Shown: piece by piece, positions 42,454 to 50,547 of the stretch
Numbering within the stretch: position 1 is the stretch's first letter
How the letters are laid out: the number at the start of each line of letters is the position of its first letter
Source of the DNA: Macrococcus equipercicus
GTDB taxonomy: Bacteria > Bacillota > Bacilli > Staphylococcales > Staphylococcaceae
Assembly: GCF_004359525.2 (NCBI RefSeq)
Contig: NZ_SCWC02000008.1
Location: forward strand, 21,649 to 85,648
Length of the DNA stretch: 64,000 nt
Reading direction: 5' to 3'
Program-made: the position numbers and the translations under genes
Notes under the pieces: generated by a model
Told to the model about the DNA's origin: nothing
Seen by the model: the letters and a program-made list of their open reading frames with translations, nothing else
The model's database searches: none

Positions 42454-43613
42454 CCATCAACGCAACTTACCACATCAGGCAGCCTGAATCGAAGATTGAC
42501 GCAGTCGCTGAGAAGCTGGCGATCGGACTGACAGTGGGCAGCTGGACGGATTTGACGGCTGAAGACCGTGACCATCTGGAACGGTTCAAAGGTCAGGTCA
42601 TCGAGAAGAAAGTACTGGAAGAAAATTTACTGGAAGTCGTTATCGGCTATCCGGAATCCAATGTCACTCCGGACTTTTCTTCTATTATAACGACAGTGTT
42701 CGGCAAGCTGTCACTGGACGGTGAAGTGAAGCTGATAGACCTTGAATTTGCAGCTGATTATTATCGTCATTTCAAAGGGCCGGCATTTGGAATTGAAGGC
42801 ATTAGAGAATTACTCGGGGTAGCCGGCCGGCCGCTTGTGATGAGTATATTTAAAGGAATCATCGGCCGGGACAAAGTGTTCTTTGAGGAGCAGCTGCGTG
42901 CTCAGGCACTTGGTGGTGTCAATCTGATTAAAGACGATGAAATTTTGTATGACGTGCCTGAACTGCCGTTTGAAGAGCGCATTCAAATTGCAAACCGTGT
43001 ACTTGATGAAGTGGAGCAGGAGACCGGCAGGAAAGTTATTTATGCCGTGAACTTATCAGGACCAGTGTTCGACCTGCCGGAAAAAGCAAGGCGCGGGGTT
43101 GAACTCGGCGCACGGGCATTTTTGTTCAATGTGCACAGCTACGGTCTTGATGTACTGAAAGGTTTGAGGGCACTTGAGCTCGGCGTGCCGCTTATGGCGC
43201 ATCCGGCGTTCAGCGGTGCGATTGCCGGCAGTCCGGATTACGGTCTGAGTTATCCGCTGATACTCGCGAAACTGACGCGTCTTGCTGGTGCGGATTTAGT
43301 GCTTTTTCCGGCACCGTTCGGCTCGGTGACTTTATCTGAGGAGACAGCCGGAGCGATTGTTGCTGAATGTGTGAAGACGCTGCCGATTAGCGCGGCATTT
43401 CCTGTACCGTCTGCCGGCATTCATCCGGGACTCGTCAATAAGCTGATTGATAGCTACGGAGTGGATCAAGTCATCAATGCGGGCGGCGGCGTTCATGGTC
43501 ATCCGGAAGGTGCCGCGGCTGGTGGCCGGGCATTTACTGAAGCGATTGACTTGTATTACGGCGGTACAACGGGCAGTGCCTACGAGCAGGCGGTGACATT
43601 ATGGGGTTCATAA
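42450..43613 (+). CDS. mtnW: 2,3-diketo-5-methylthiopentyl-1-phosphate enolase (RuBisCO-like)
   Basis: RuBisCO-like protein of 387 residues that enolises the diketone intermediate. GGVNLIKDDEIL marks the metal-binding region where RuBisCO has its carbamylated lysine segment. HPAFSGAI, FPSGIHPG-like PSAGIHPG and INAGGGVHGHPEGAAAGGRAF are further family blocks. With mtnX it forms the two-step enolase/phosphatase route used by Bacillus, in place of a fused MtnC. It overlaps its neighbours. Confidence 0.94.
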   Translation: MTINATYHIRQPESKIDAVAEKLAIGLTVGSWTDLTAEDRDHLERFKGQVIEKKVLEENLLEVVIGYPESNVTPDFSSIITTVFGKLSLDGEVKLIDLEFAADYYRHFKGPAFGIEGIRELLGVAGRPLVMSIFKGIIGRDKVFFEEQLRAQALGGVNLIKDDEILYDVPELPFEERIQIANRVLDEVEQETGRKVIYAVNLSGPVFDLPEKARRGVELGARAFLFNVHSYGLDVLKGLRALELGVPLMAHPAFSGAIAGSPDYGLSYPLILAKLTRLAGADLVLFPAPFGSVTLSEETAGAIVAECVKTLPISAAFPVPSAGIHPGLVNKLIDSYGVDQVINAGGGVHGHPEGAAAGGRAFTEAIDLYYGGTTGSAYEQAVTLWGS

Positions 43614-44254
43614 TCTGCTGTGACTTTGACGGCACCGTGACGACAAAAGATACAATCGTCTCTATTATGAAGCGCTTTGTCCCTGACGAAAGCGCACCGA
43701 TCATCAGACAGATTCTTGCAGATGATATCTCTGTTCAAGAAGGAGTTACTAGACTGTTTGCCCTCATTCCTACGGCACTGAAAGAAGATATCATTGACTA
43801 TGCCGTCAATGAAATTCCGGTCCGTCAAGGATTTCAGGAGCTGCTGGATTTTGCTCGGGCTGAAGATATTCCGTTCTATATTGTCAGCGGGGGCATGCAC
43901 TTCTTCATCGATCCGATACTCAGCCGCTTCCGCGGTGTGACAGAAGTATTTGCGAATGACGTCGATATGTCAGGCGATTATATGGCGGTCAACTGGAGTC
44001 ATCCATGCGACGAGGCATGTGACAGTCAAGCATGCGGGACATGCAAGCCGTCGATACTGCGCGCGGTGAATCATGAGGCGAGTGACGTGATTGTCATCGG
44101 CGACAGTCTGACAGACCGGCTGGCGGCTCATGAAGCGGCGCTGTTATTTACGACAGACAAACTGACGGATTATGCTGAAGACCATGATTTAGCTTTCTAT
44201 CCGTTTGAGACATTTGATGATATAACGATTCAATTAAAGGAGGTGATGAAGTGA
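43601..44254 (+). CDS. mtnX: 2-hydroxy-3-keto-5-methylthiopentenyl-1-phosphate phosphatase
   Basis: HAD-family phosphatase of 217 residues. Motif I is CDFDGTVTTKDT, motif II is in YIVSGGMHFF, and motif IV is VIVIGDSLTDRLAA. It dephosphorylates the MtnW product to the acireductone. Its start lies 13 bases inside the end of mtnW, and its stop overlaps the GTG of mtnB, so expression is tightly coupled. Four cysteines in PCDEACDSQACGTCK are usual for this family. Confidence 0.94.
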   Translation: MGFIICCDFDGTVTTKDTIVSIMKRFVPDESAPIIRQILADDISVQEGVTRLFALIPTALKEDIIDYAVNEIPVRQGFQELLDFARAEDIPFYIVSGGMHFFIDPILSRFRGVTEVFANDVDMSGDYMAVNWSHPCDEACDSQACGTCKPSILRAVNHEASDVIVIGDSLTDRLAAHEAALLFTTDKLTDYAEDHDLAFYPFETFDDITIQLKEVMK

Positions 44255-44907
44255 TTATCGGCAGTCAACCGTGGAACGAGCTTGCAGCCGTCAAACAACG
44301 GCTCGCTGACAGAGGCTGGTTCCCCGGAACAAGCGGCAATCTTGCAGTCCGCTACGATTCAGACAGTCTGCTCGTGACGACGAGCGGCATCAACAAATAT
44401 GACACAACAGACGACAGCTTCGTCCATGTGACTAATAACGGCGAACCGATTGATACTTCTCTCAGACCATCGCTGGAAACATTGCTTCATCTGCAGATAT
44501 TTGAGAAGACAAACGCCGGCTGTTCATTACATGTGCATACAGTCAACAACAATGTTATCTCCAGCGTTTATAAAGCGCACGGCAATATCCGCTTCAAAAA
44601 CCAGGAGCTGATTAAAGCATTCGGATTGTGGGAGGAGACAGACGAACTTGTGATTCCGATCATCGATAATCCAGCCGACATTCCGACACTGGCCGCATTG
44701 TTTGAACCGCATATTCGTGGTGATAAAGGGGCCATGCTCATATGGAACCACGGCATCAACGTATGGGGGAAAGATGCCGCGGAAGCTTTCAAGCTGCTGG
44801 AAGCGGCAGAGTTTTTATTCGATTACCAACTGAAGTTAAATCAAGCCAACTACTATAACAGAGGAGTGTATTTAAATGACAACAATAAAATTACAGCAAA
44901 GTGGTAG
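44251..44907 (+). CDS. mtnB: Methylthioribulose-1-phosphate dehydratase
   Basis: Class II aldolase-like zinc enzyme of 218 residues that dehydrates methylthioribulose-1-phosphate. Features visible are RGWFPGTSGNLAVRY, the metal-binding LHVHTVNNN, and a further His in MLIWNHGINVWG. Start: GTG 44251 with a strong AAGGAGGTGATG, overlapping the mtnX stop (GTGA). Its own 3' end overlaps the mtnD start by 32 bases. Confidence 0.94.
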   Translation: MIIGSQPWNELAAVKQRLADRGWFPGTSGNLAVRYDSDSLLVTTSGINKYDTTDDSFVHVTNNGEPIDTSLRPSLETLLHLQIFEKTNAGCSLHVHTVNNNVISSVYKAHGNIRFKNQELIKAFGLWEETDELVIPIIDNPADIPTLAALFEPHIRGDKGAMLIWNHGINVWGKDAAEAFKLLEAAEFLFDYQLKLNQANYYNRGVYLNDNNKITAKW

Positions 44908-45400
44908 AGAATTTTCAAATCCTGAGGAAGTTAAATCATTTTTGGAGAACAATGAAGTGATCTACGAACAGTGGGATACGACAAAGCTGCCGGAAGCATT
45001 AGTCGAGAACTATCAGCTGTCAGATGAAGACAAACAGACGATCCTTGATACATATAAAGAAGAAATTGCGGATATCAGCGAGCGCCGCGGCTATAAGGCA
45101 AGTGACGTCATCAGCTTATCATCAGCGACACCGAACATCGAGCAGCTGCTCGAGAACTTCAATCGTGAACACCATCATACGGATGATGAAGTCAGATTGA
45201 TTGTCAGCGGAAACGGCGTCTTTGTCATCCAGGGCAAAGACGGTGAGTTCTTTGAAGTTCATTTAAATCCAGGAGATTTAATCTCAGTACCACCGAACAT
45301 CCGTCATTACTTTACATTGGCAGACAACCGCAAAGTCGTTGCCGTCCGTATCTTTGTGGATGAAGCAGGCTGGGTGCCGGTATACGAAGAAACAGCATAA
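44876..45400 (+). CDS. mtnD: Acireductone dioxygenase
   Basis: Cupin metalloenzyme of 174 residues that oxidises the acireductone to the keto acid of methionine plus formate (Fe form). Metal ligands are in EHHHTDDEVRLIVSG (His, His, Glu) and PPNIRHYFTL (His). RBS AGAGGAG lies inside the end of mtnB. It is the last gene of mtnKAWXBD. The final transaminase to methionine is not in the operon. Confidence 0.95.
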   Translation: MTTIKLQQSGREFSNPEEVKSFLENNEVIYEQWDTTKLPEALVENYQLSDEDKQTILDTYKEEIADISERRGYKASDVISLSSATPNIEQLLENFNREHHHTDDEVRLIVSGNGVFVIQGKDGEFFEVHLNPGDLISVPPNIRHYFTLADNRKVVAVRIFVDEAGWVPVYEETA

Positions 45401-45406
45401 TATGAC

Positions 45407-45437
45407 AAAAGCACACTCTTTAAGGGTGTGCTTTTTT
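45407..45437 (+). terminator. Terminator of the mtn operon
   Basis: AAAAGCACACTCTT pairs with AAGGGTGTGCTTTTTT; the T run is part of the stem end. Confidence 0.9.
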
Positions 45438-45465
45438 GGTAGTATAGAGGAAAGGAGGAGATGGC

Positions 45466-45861
45466 ATGAAAGCATTTAAAGGTTCAGCCGGCATTTGTCT
45501 ACAGGACAAGAAATTACTGATGGTCCTGCAGGGAACAGCCGACGAAGAAAAGCTGTGGTCTGTTCCGTCAGGCGGCTTAGCAGCAGGAGAAACATTTGAA
45601 GCATGCTGCATTCGTGAAATATATGAAGAAACCGGTTATCATGCAGCCATTCAAAGCTTTGTGAAGACTAAAGAGACGACTGTTAAAGACTTTGAAGTGA
45701 CGATCAACTACTATTTAGTTGAAATAACAGGGGGCGATCGGACGTTTCATAATCCCGACCAGCTGATTCATGACATTGCCTGGATAGATTACGATAGACT
45801 AATGAATTTAAGCCTGTCATTTGAGGAAGATAGAGAACTGCTGTTATCTTATTTAAAGTGA
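45466..45861 (+). CDS. MutT-like Nudix hydrolase
   Basis: Single-domain Nudix protein of 131 residues. The Nudix box reads GGLAAGETFEACCIREIYEETGY at about residues 38-60 and is complete. The flanking strands fit the MutT/house-cleaning group. The substrate is unknown. RBS GGAGGAGATG is good. It has its own translation signals 28 bases after the mtn terminator and is followed by a hairpin-repeat pair, then a convergent MFS gene. Confidence 0.85.
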   Translation: MKAFKGSAGICLQDKKLLMVLQGTADEEKLWSVPSGGLAAGETFEACCIREIYEETGYHAAIQSFVKTKETTVKDFEVTINYYLVEITGGDRTFHNPDQLIHDIAWIDYDRLMNLSLSFEEDRELLLSYLK

Positions 45862-45863
45862 CA

Positions 45864-45966
45864 AGAGAAGTGGCCTTCAGGAGCTGTTTGAAGGCCAAAA
45901 TTCCGAGAAATCACTGAAAATTAAAGAGAAGTGGCCTTCAAAACCAGTTTGAAGGCCAAAATTCCG
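45864..45966. repeat. 61-bp hairpin repeat, two copies
   Basis: GGCCTTCA...TGAAGGCC hairpins start at 45872 and 45933, 61 bases apart. Each is followed by AAAATTCCGA and preceded by AGAGAAGT. The first hairpin core is GGCCTTCAGGAGCTGTTTG..., the second GGCCTTCAAAACCAGTTTG... The 36-base spacer matches that of the six-copy array at 50.18 kb closely, so both belong to one family. It lies between convergent genes (Nudix and MFS). Confidence 0.9.
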
Positions 45967-45978
45967 ATATAATACTGA

Positions 45979-47115
45979 CTATCTCTTAATAGTCGTCGCT
46001 ATTAACAGACAGATAATAGCGAGTGCGGCAGCGATATAAGTGCTGAATGACGGTGCGAAATATTCAACCAGTACACCGCCGATTAATGCGCCGAAACCGA
46101 TGCCGGCATTTAATGCTGACATATTCCAAGCCATGATCTGACTCGTATCGCCTTCTACTTGATTGATGATACCCATCTGGATGGCGGGGTTTGTCCCCCA
46201 TTCTGATAAATTCCACGTCAGAATAATAAGCAGCAGCAGCAAGTAGACAGGTAACGTCACATTAAGGAGTAACACGGATAGAATAAAGATAGCTATACTG
46301 AGCAGCAGCCACTTTCGGCTGCCAAGTTTATCAGTCATTGCCCCGCCAAGGCTTGTGCCGGTCATGCTGCCGATACCTGCGATAAATAAGGCGATGGATA
46401 CTTCTGATAAATGATAGCCGCCGTTGATCATTATGGGACTGATATATGTGAAAACAGCTGAGTTAGCTGCTAGTATTAAAAAGGTGATGGAAATATATTT
46501 AGCTGCTTCTTGCGGATAAAGTAGTTTTGATTTCACCTTACCGGCAGTTGCTGGTGATACTGGTGCGATTCTGCTCGGCAGCTGGAACATCAATAGTACT
46601 GCAGCGATGAAGCTGACAGCGACAATCATCCAGAACGTTGCACGCCAGCCGAAGAGTTCACCGATTTTAGTGCCGATCGGTACGCCGAACACATTGGCAC
46701 CGCTGAATCCGATATAGACGAGTCCGAGCATTTTGCCGCGGACTTCCGGCCGGCTTAAGACGACGGTGAGTGCGAGCAGCTTGACGACAATGAGCGCAGC
46801 GGCAGCCGAGGCGATGATGCGGCCGACTACAATGACTGCAAATGTCGGTCCGGCGGCATTAATGGCATTACCGATTATAAAGACACCCATTGTAATGAGC
46901 AGTACCCATTTCGGGTTATACTTCTCGGTCAGTTTGACAAGCAGCGGGCCTGATAACGCAAAAGTAAAGGCATAGATTGTCACCAGCTGTCCTGCGAGCG
47001 CTTCTGATATATGCAGGTCATCACTGACAAGCGTCAAAATGCCGGCTATCATCAGCTCCACCATACCGACGACGAAAATACTGAGTATAAATGTAAATAG
47101 TTTAGTATATGACAT
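45979..47115 (-). CDS. MFS transporter, DHA1-type efflux
   Basis: Twelve-helix transporter of 378 residues. The opening LFTFILSIFVVGMVELMIAGILTLVSDDL, the loop LVKLTEKYNPKWVLL (motif A region) and ASAAAALIVVKLLALTVVLSRPEVRGKMLGLVYIGFSGANVFGVPIG match the AraJ/CmlA-like sugar or drug efflux group. Substrate unknown. RBS GAGAGGAA precedes the ATG. Lone gene. Confidence 0.85.
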   Translation of the reverse strand: MSYTKLFTFILSIFVVGMVELMIAGILTLVSDDLHISEALAGQLVTIYAFTFALSGPLLVKLTEKYNPKWVLLITMGVFIIGNAINAAGPTFAVIVVGRIIASAAAALIVVKLLALTVVLSRPEVRGKMLGLVYIGFSGANVFGVPIGTKIGELFGWRATFWMIVAVSFIAAVLLMFQLPSRIAPVSPATAGKVKSKLLYPQEAAKYISITFLILAANSAVFTYISPIMINGGYHLSEVSIALFIAGIGSMTGTSLGGAMTDKLGSRKWLLLSIAIFILSVLLLNVTLPVYLLLLLIILTWNLSEWGTNPAIQMGIINQVEGDTSQIMAWNMSALNAGIGFGALIGGVLVEYFAPSFSTYIAAALAIICLLIATTIKR

Positions 47116-47282
47116 ATGATTCCTCTCTGTTCAGTCGTATGATGATTATAACAAATACTGCCAGAAGTACAATAATACACGTATTATCAAGAATATTCAC
47201 TAAACTTATCGCTTATAATAGACTTTCGATATTGCACGGTTTAAAATTTAAGTAACAACTAATTTTACGGGGTGGACATACT

Positions 47283-47921
47283 ATGGATATCAATACGACG
47301 ATCGACCAGGCATTTGAAGCGTTTCATGAAGGAGACGAGAAAGAAGCGGAACGTTTATTCGCGACTTTGAAAAACAATGTCAAGCCTGAAGACGAAGATT
47401 ATACTCAATATTTAAGCGCACTCGGTTACTTCTATACATTGAAGCTCAACCTGGAAAAAGCGAAAGAAGTATATCAGCGGCTGCTGGAAGGGGCAGAGTC
47501 CGCTGAAGACAAGTATGCAGCTATTCACGAACTCGGCATTGTCTCCCGCATGGACAGTGAGTTTGAAGCAGCAAAAGATTATTTTGCACAAGAAGCAGCT
47601 ATCATCAGCACTGACTTCGCTGACGATGACTTACTCAAATCAGTCAATCGCTATGAGCTCGGTTACGTTTATATGCAGGAAGGAAAATACACGGAAGCTG
47701 TACAAATTTTGAAAGAGGCGCTTCAACTTGCAGAAAAAGCAGGAGACGCACTTGGCATTGGTTCCATCCACCGGGCACTCGGTGAACTGAATGCAGCACA
47801 GGACAACCAGAATGAGGCAAAAGAGCACTTCAAGCTGGCGAAGAAGAACTTCAAAAATGCTGGAGAAGAGATGAGCGTGCAGGAAATCGAGATGCTCGAA
47901 TCTATCATCTTTGAAGATTAA
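47283..47921 (+). CDS. Tetratricopeptide-repeat protein
   Basis: All-helical protein of 212 residues with about five TPR-like helix pairs, for example ALGYFYTLKLNLEKAKEVYQRLLEG, YELGYVYMQEGKYTEAVQILKEALQLAEKAG and IHRALGELNAAQDNQNEAKEHFKLAKKNF. It has no signal peptide, so it is a cytoplasmic scaffold or interaction module with an unknown partner. RBS GGGGTGG. The GNAT gene follows after 29 bases, possibly on the same transcript. Confidence 0.82.
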   Translation: MDINTTIDQAFEAFHEGDEKEAERLFATLKNNVKPEDEDYTQYLSALGYFYTLKLNLEKAKEVYQRLLEGAESAEDKYAAIHELGIVSRMDSEFEAAKDYFAQEAAIISTDFADDDLLKSVNRYELGYVYMQEGKYTEAVQILKEALQLAEKAGDALGIGSIHRALGELNAAQDNQNEAKEHFKLAKKNFKNAGEEMSVQEIEMLESIIFED

Positions 47922-47950
47922 TATATCGTTTGACGAAGGGATTGGTAGGG

Positions 47951-48469
47951 ATGATTAAAGAACTAACAAATGTTGAACTACCCGATTATGTTGAAGACAT
48001 TGCAGCACTTCATCTCGCAAACTTTGATGATAAGCGTTCTATGCGTCAATTATGTGAAGACATGAAGAAGTATAGTGAGACTCAAGGATTCAGATGTCTG
48101 GTCAGCACAAATAGCGGCATCGTGACCGGATTTCTGTTCGGCTATATGAGCGCTGCGGACCAGTTTTATCGCGGACTGATTGATCAGTTTATCACTGCTG
48201 ATGAGCAGCAAGTGCTGAACAGCTCATTTGAAGTCGTTTCAATGGCTGTGAAGCAGGGCTACCGGCAGAATGGCATCGGCTCTGCTCTGCTGGCAGCACT
48301 GACTGCCGAACCGGGACGTTACTACTTAACAGCAGATGTTCATGATGTACGCGCCAATGCTTTTTATTATAAGAACGACTGGAAGCTCGTGAAAAGTAAC
48401 CTGAAACTACATCCGAACATTGCGCCGAAAAATCTGTACTACAAACAGGCGGATGTCCATATCAATTAA
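47951..48469 (+). CDS. GNAT-family N-acetyltransferase
   Basis: Acetyl-CoA dependent acyltransferase of 172 residues. The core motif A is VVSMAVKQGYRQNGIGSALLAAL (the Q/RxxGxG/A acetyl-CoA loop), followed by YYLTADVHDVRANAFYYKNDWKLV. The substrate is unknown. Start: ATG 47951; the frame opens at a TTG at 47930, and the RBS is modest (GAAGGG or TAGGG). It is closed by a good terminator. Confidence 0.8.
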   Translation: MIKELTNVELPDYVEDIAALHLANFDDKRSMRQLCEDMKKYSETQGFRCLVSTNSGIVTGFLFGYMSAADQFYRGLIDQFITADEQQVLNSSFEVVSMAVKQGYRQNGIGSALLAALTAEPGRYYLTADVHDVRANAFYYKNDWKLVKSNLKLHPNIAPKNLYYKQADVHIN

Positions 48470-48482
48470 TGATTCCTGCTCT

Positions 48483-48522
48483 AAACCCGAATGGATTGAA
48501 ACATATCCATCCGGGTTTTTTT
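48483..48522 (+). terminator. Terminator after the GNAT gene
   Basis: AAACCCGAATGGAT pairs with ATCCATCCGGGTTT and is followed by a T run. Confidence 0.9.
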
Positions 48523-48579
48523 GTCATTATAAAAACGTTATATTATTATGCAAACATTTAATTTTCAGTTTATTTTGTG

Positions 48580-48594
48580 TTGTAAACGGTTTCA
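48580..48594. promoter_or_regulatory. Catabolite-responsive element (cre) overlapping the -35
   Basis: TTGTAAACGGTTTCA fits the cre consensus WTGNAANCGNWWNCA at every defined position. It covers the -35 of the promoter below, so CcpA bound with HPr-Ser-P would block transcription when a preferred sugar is present. Confidence 0.8.
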
Positions 48595-48608
48595 TTTGCA
48601 TGTATAAT
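48580..48608 (+). promoter_or_regulatory. Promoter of the YjiH-like gene
   Basis: TTGTAA (48580-48585) and a perfect TATAAT (48603-48608) are separated by 17 bases. The predicted leader of about 135 bases to the ATG at 48752 is AT-rich, with no structure that I can name. Confidence 0.75.
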
Positions 48609-48751
48609 CATTCATGGTAAGTGTATGAACAACACTTTAAATGGATAAAGAATATTTAGTTAAAATAATGCATATTAATACTTTTGATGTGTTATTATAA
48701 ACATGTTAATGTATTTTTATTACTTAAAGTGAATAAATTTTGGAGGATTTT

Positions 48752-50098
48752 ATGAACGAATATACAGAGAGTCAACGTAAGAAAGGTTTATGGAAGTTCA
48801 TCATCGCATCTCTGATCGGGATATTTCTTTTTATGACGCCATTGAAGATCAATGGTGAAACAAGTCTGCCAGTTGCAGTGCTTGCGGATAAATTCAAAAA
48901 TCTGATTGGTGGATTTATGCCGACGTTAATTTATATTGTTATTATTTTATCAATTTTACTGACGATTTATTTTTCACTGACACGCAATGCGAAAACGTCA
49001 TTCTTTAAAAATCTGTTTGAAGTGAACTGGATCTGGCTGCTCATCCGCGTCATTGGTGGTATATTTGCGACCATCATCTACTTTAACTTGAATGTACCGT
49101 GGATCAATACAGAAGAGACAGGTGGACTGATTTATAACGGCTTACTGCCGACTTTAATCTCCGTCTTCTTTTTCGCCGGCATTTTCCTGCCGTTACTAAT
49201 GGACTACGGACTGTTTGAATTTATCGGCCCGATGTTCTCACGCGTGATGAGACCACTATTTACATTGCCGGGTCGTTCAGCGGTTGAGAACTTGGCGTCA
49301 TTCGTCGGTGATGGCACAGTCGGTGTGATGATGGCATCGAAACAATACGATGAAGGATTTTATACAAGACGTGAAGCGACAGTCATTGCAACCAGCTTCT
49401 CAGTCGTATCGATTACATTTGCTATCGTTATCGCAAAAAAAGTAGACTTAATGAATCATTTCTTCTATTTTTATTTCACGGTCATTGTATCATGTTTAGT
49501 TGCAGCAATGATTACACCGAGAATTTGGCCGCTTAAACAAATTGCCGATTCTTACTCTAACGGGTCCACAAAACGCTTAAGCGAAGTAACACCTGATACG
49601 CATAATGCGATTACATATGGTTTTGAAAACGCTGTTGAACGTGGAATTAAAGGCGCGGATGTTAAAGGCCTGCTGACACTCGGCTCACGTACCGTAATGG
49701 ATATGTGGTTTGCGGTGCTGCCTGTTGTTATGTGTATCGGAACACTGGCAACGATGATTGCTGAATATACACCATTCTTCAGATGGGTCGGTGCACCATT
49801 TGTACCGATTCTTCAGCTGATGAATGTACCAGAAGCAGTAGCAGCTTCAGAAACTATTCTGATTGGTTTTGCCGACATGTTCCTGCCGGCGATTTTAATC
49901 GCTGATGTACACAGTGAACTGACGCGTTTCGTCGTAGCAGCACTGAGTATTTCACAGCTGATTTATTTATCAGAAGTAGGGGGCGTTATACTGGGATCTA
50001 AAATTCCGGTCAGCCTGCCTAAGTTATTCGCTATTTTCTTGATTAGAACGATTATCATCTTACCGATTATCGTCTTGATGGGGCATTTCATTTTATAG
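48752..50098 (+). CDS. YjiH-like membrane protein with nucleoside-recognition (Gate) domain
   Basis: Polytopic membrane protein of 448 residues with about ten helices. Conserved Gate-type segments are visible: FAGIFLPLLMDYGLFEFIGPMFSRVMRPLFTLPGRSAVENLASFVGDGTVGVMMA near the middle and ASETILIGFADMFLPAILIADVHSELTRFVVAALSISQLIYLSEVGGVIL near the end. The family is thought to transport nucleosides or related solutes, but this is not settled. Start: ATG 48752 with TTGGAGG; the in-frame TTG at 48740 overlaps that RBS. Its perfect cre suggests a role in using secondary carbon sources. Confidence 0.82.
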   Translation: MNEYTESQRKKGLWKFIIASLIGIFLFMTPLKINGETSLPVAVLADKFKNLIGGFMPTLIYIVIILSILLTIYFSLTRNAKTSFFKNLFEVNWIWLLIRVIGGIFATIIYFNLNVPWINTEETGGLIYNGLLPTLISVFFFAGIFLPLLMDYGLFEFIGPMFSRVMRPLFTLPGRSAVENLASFVGDGTVGVMMASKQYDEGFYTRREATVIATSFSVVSITFAIVIAKKVDLMNHFFYFYFTVIVSCLVAAMITPRIWPLKQIADSYSNGSTKRLSEVTPDTHNAITYGFENAVERGIKGADVKGLLTLGSRTVMDMWFAVLPVVMCIGTLATMIAEYTPFFRWVGAPFVPILQLMNVPEAVAASETILIGFADMFLPAILIADVHSELTRFVVAALSISQLIYLSEVGGVILGSKIPVSLPKLFAIFLIRTIIILPIIVLMGHFIL

Positions 50099-50121
50099 TC
50101 CGAGCAAAAATTAAGCGTAAG

Positions 50122-50157
50122 AAAACTCCCTGCAGAAGCTGTCTGCAGGGAGTTTGT
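50122..50157 (+). terminator. Terminator after the YjiH-like gene
   Basis: AAAACTCCCTGCAG pairs with CTGCAGGGAGTTTGTT around a 7-base loop. Confidence 0.88.
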
Positions 50158-50179
50158 TATGTTTAAAGCAATAATATAA

Positions 50180-50527
50180 CAGAAAGTGGCCTTCAAACAG
50201 CATCTGAAGGCCAAAATTCTGAGAAATCGCCGAAATTGAGCGAGAAGTGGCCTTCAGACAGCATCTGAAGGCCAAAATTCTGAGAAATCGCCGAAATTGA
50301 GCGAGAAGTGGCCTTCAAACAGCATCTGAAGGCCAAAATTCTAAGAAATCGCTGAAATTGAGTGAGAAGTGGCCTTCAGACAGCATCTGAAGGCCAAAAT
50401 TCTGAGAAATCGCCGAAATTGAGCGAGAAGTGGCCTTCAAACAGCATCTGAAGGCCAAAATTCCGAGAAATCGCCGAAATTGAGCGAGAAGTGGCCTTCA
50501 GACAGCATCTGAAGGCCACTTTTTATT
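50180..50527. repeat. 61-bp hairpin repeat array, six copies
   Basis: Hairpins GGCCTTCA...TGAAGGCC begin at 50188, 50249, 50310, 50371, 50432 and 50493, exactly 61 bases apart. Copies strictly alternate between CAAACAGCATCTG and CAGACAGCATCTG cores, so the array looks built from 122-bp dimers. Each hairpin except the last is followed by AAAATTC and a spacer of the form GAGAAATCGCCGAAATTGAG. The last copy has a 14-bp stem (AAGTGGCCTTCAGA / TCTGAAGGCCACTT) and a T run, a proper plus-strand terminator. It lies between convergent genes and fills most of 50158-50547. Confidence 0.95.
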
Positions 50528-50547
50528 ATAATCAATCTAAAACTGAA

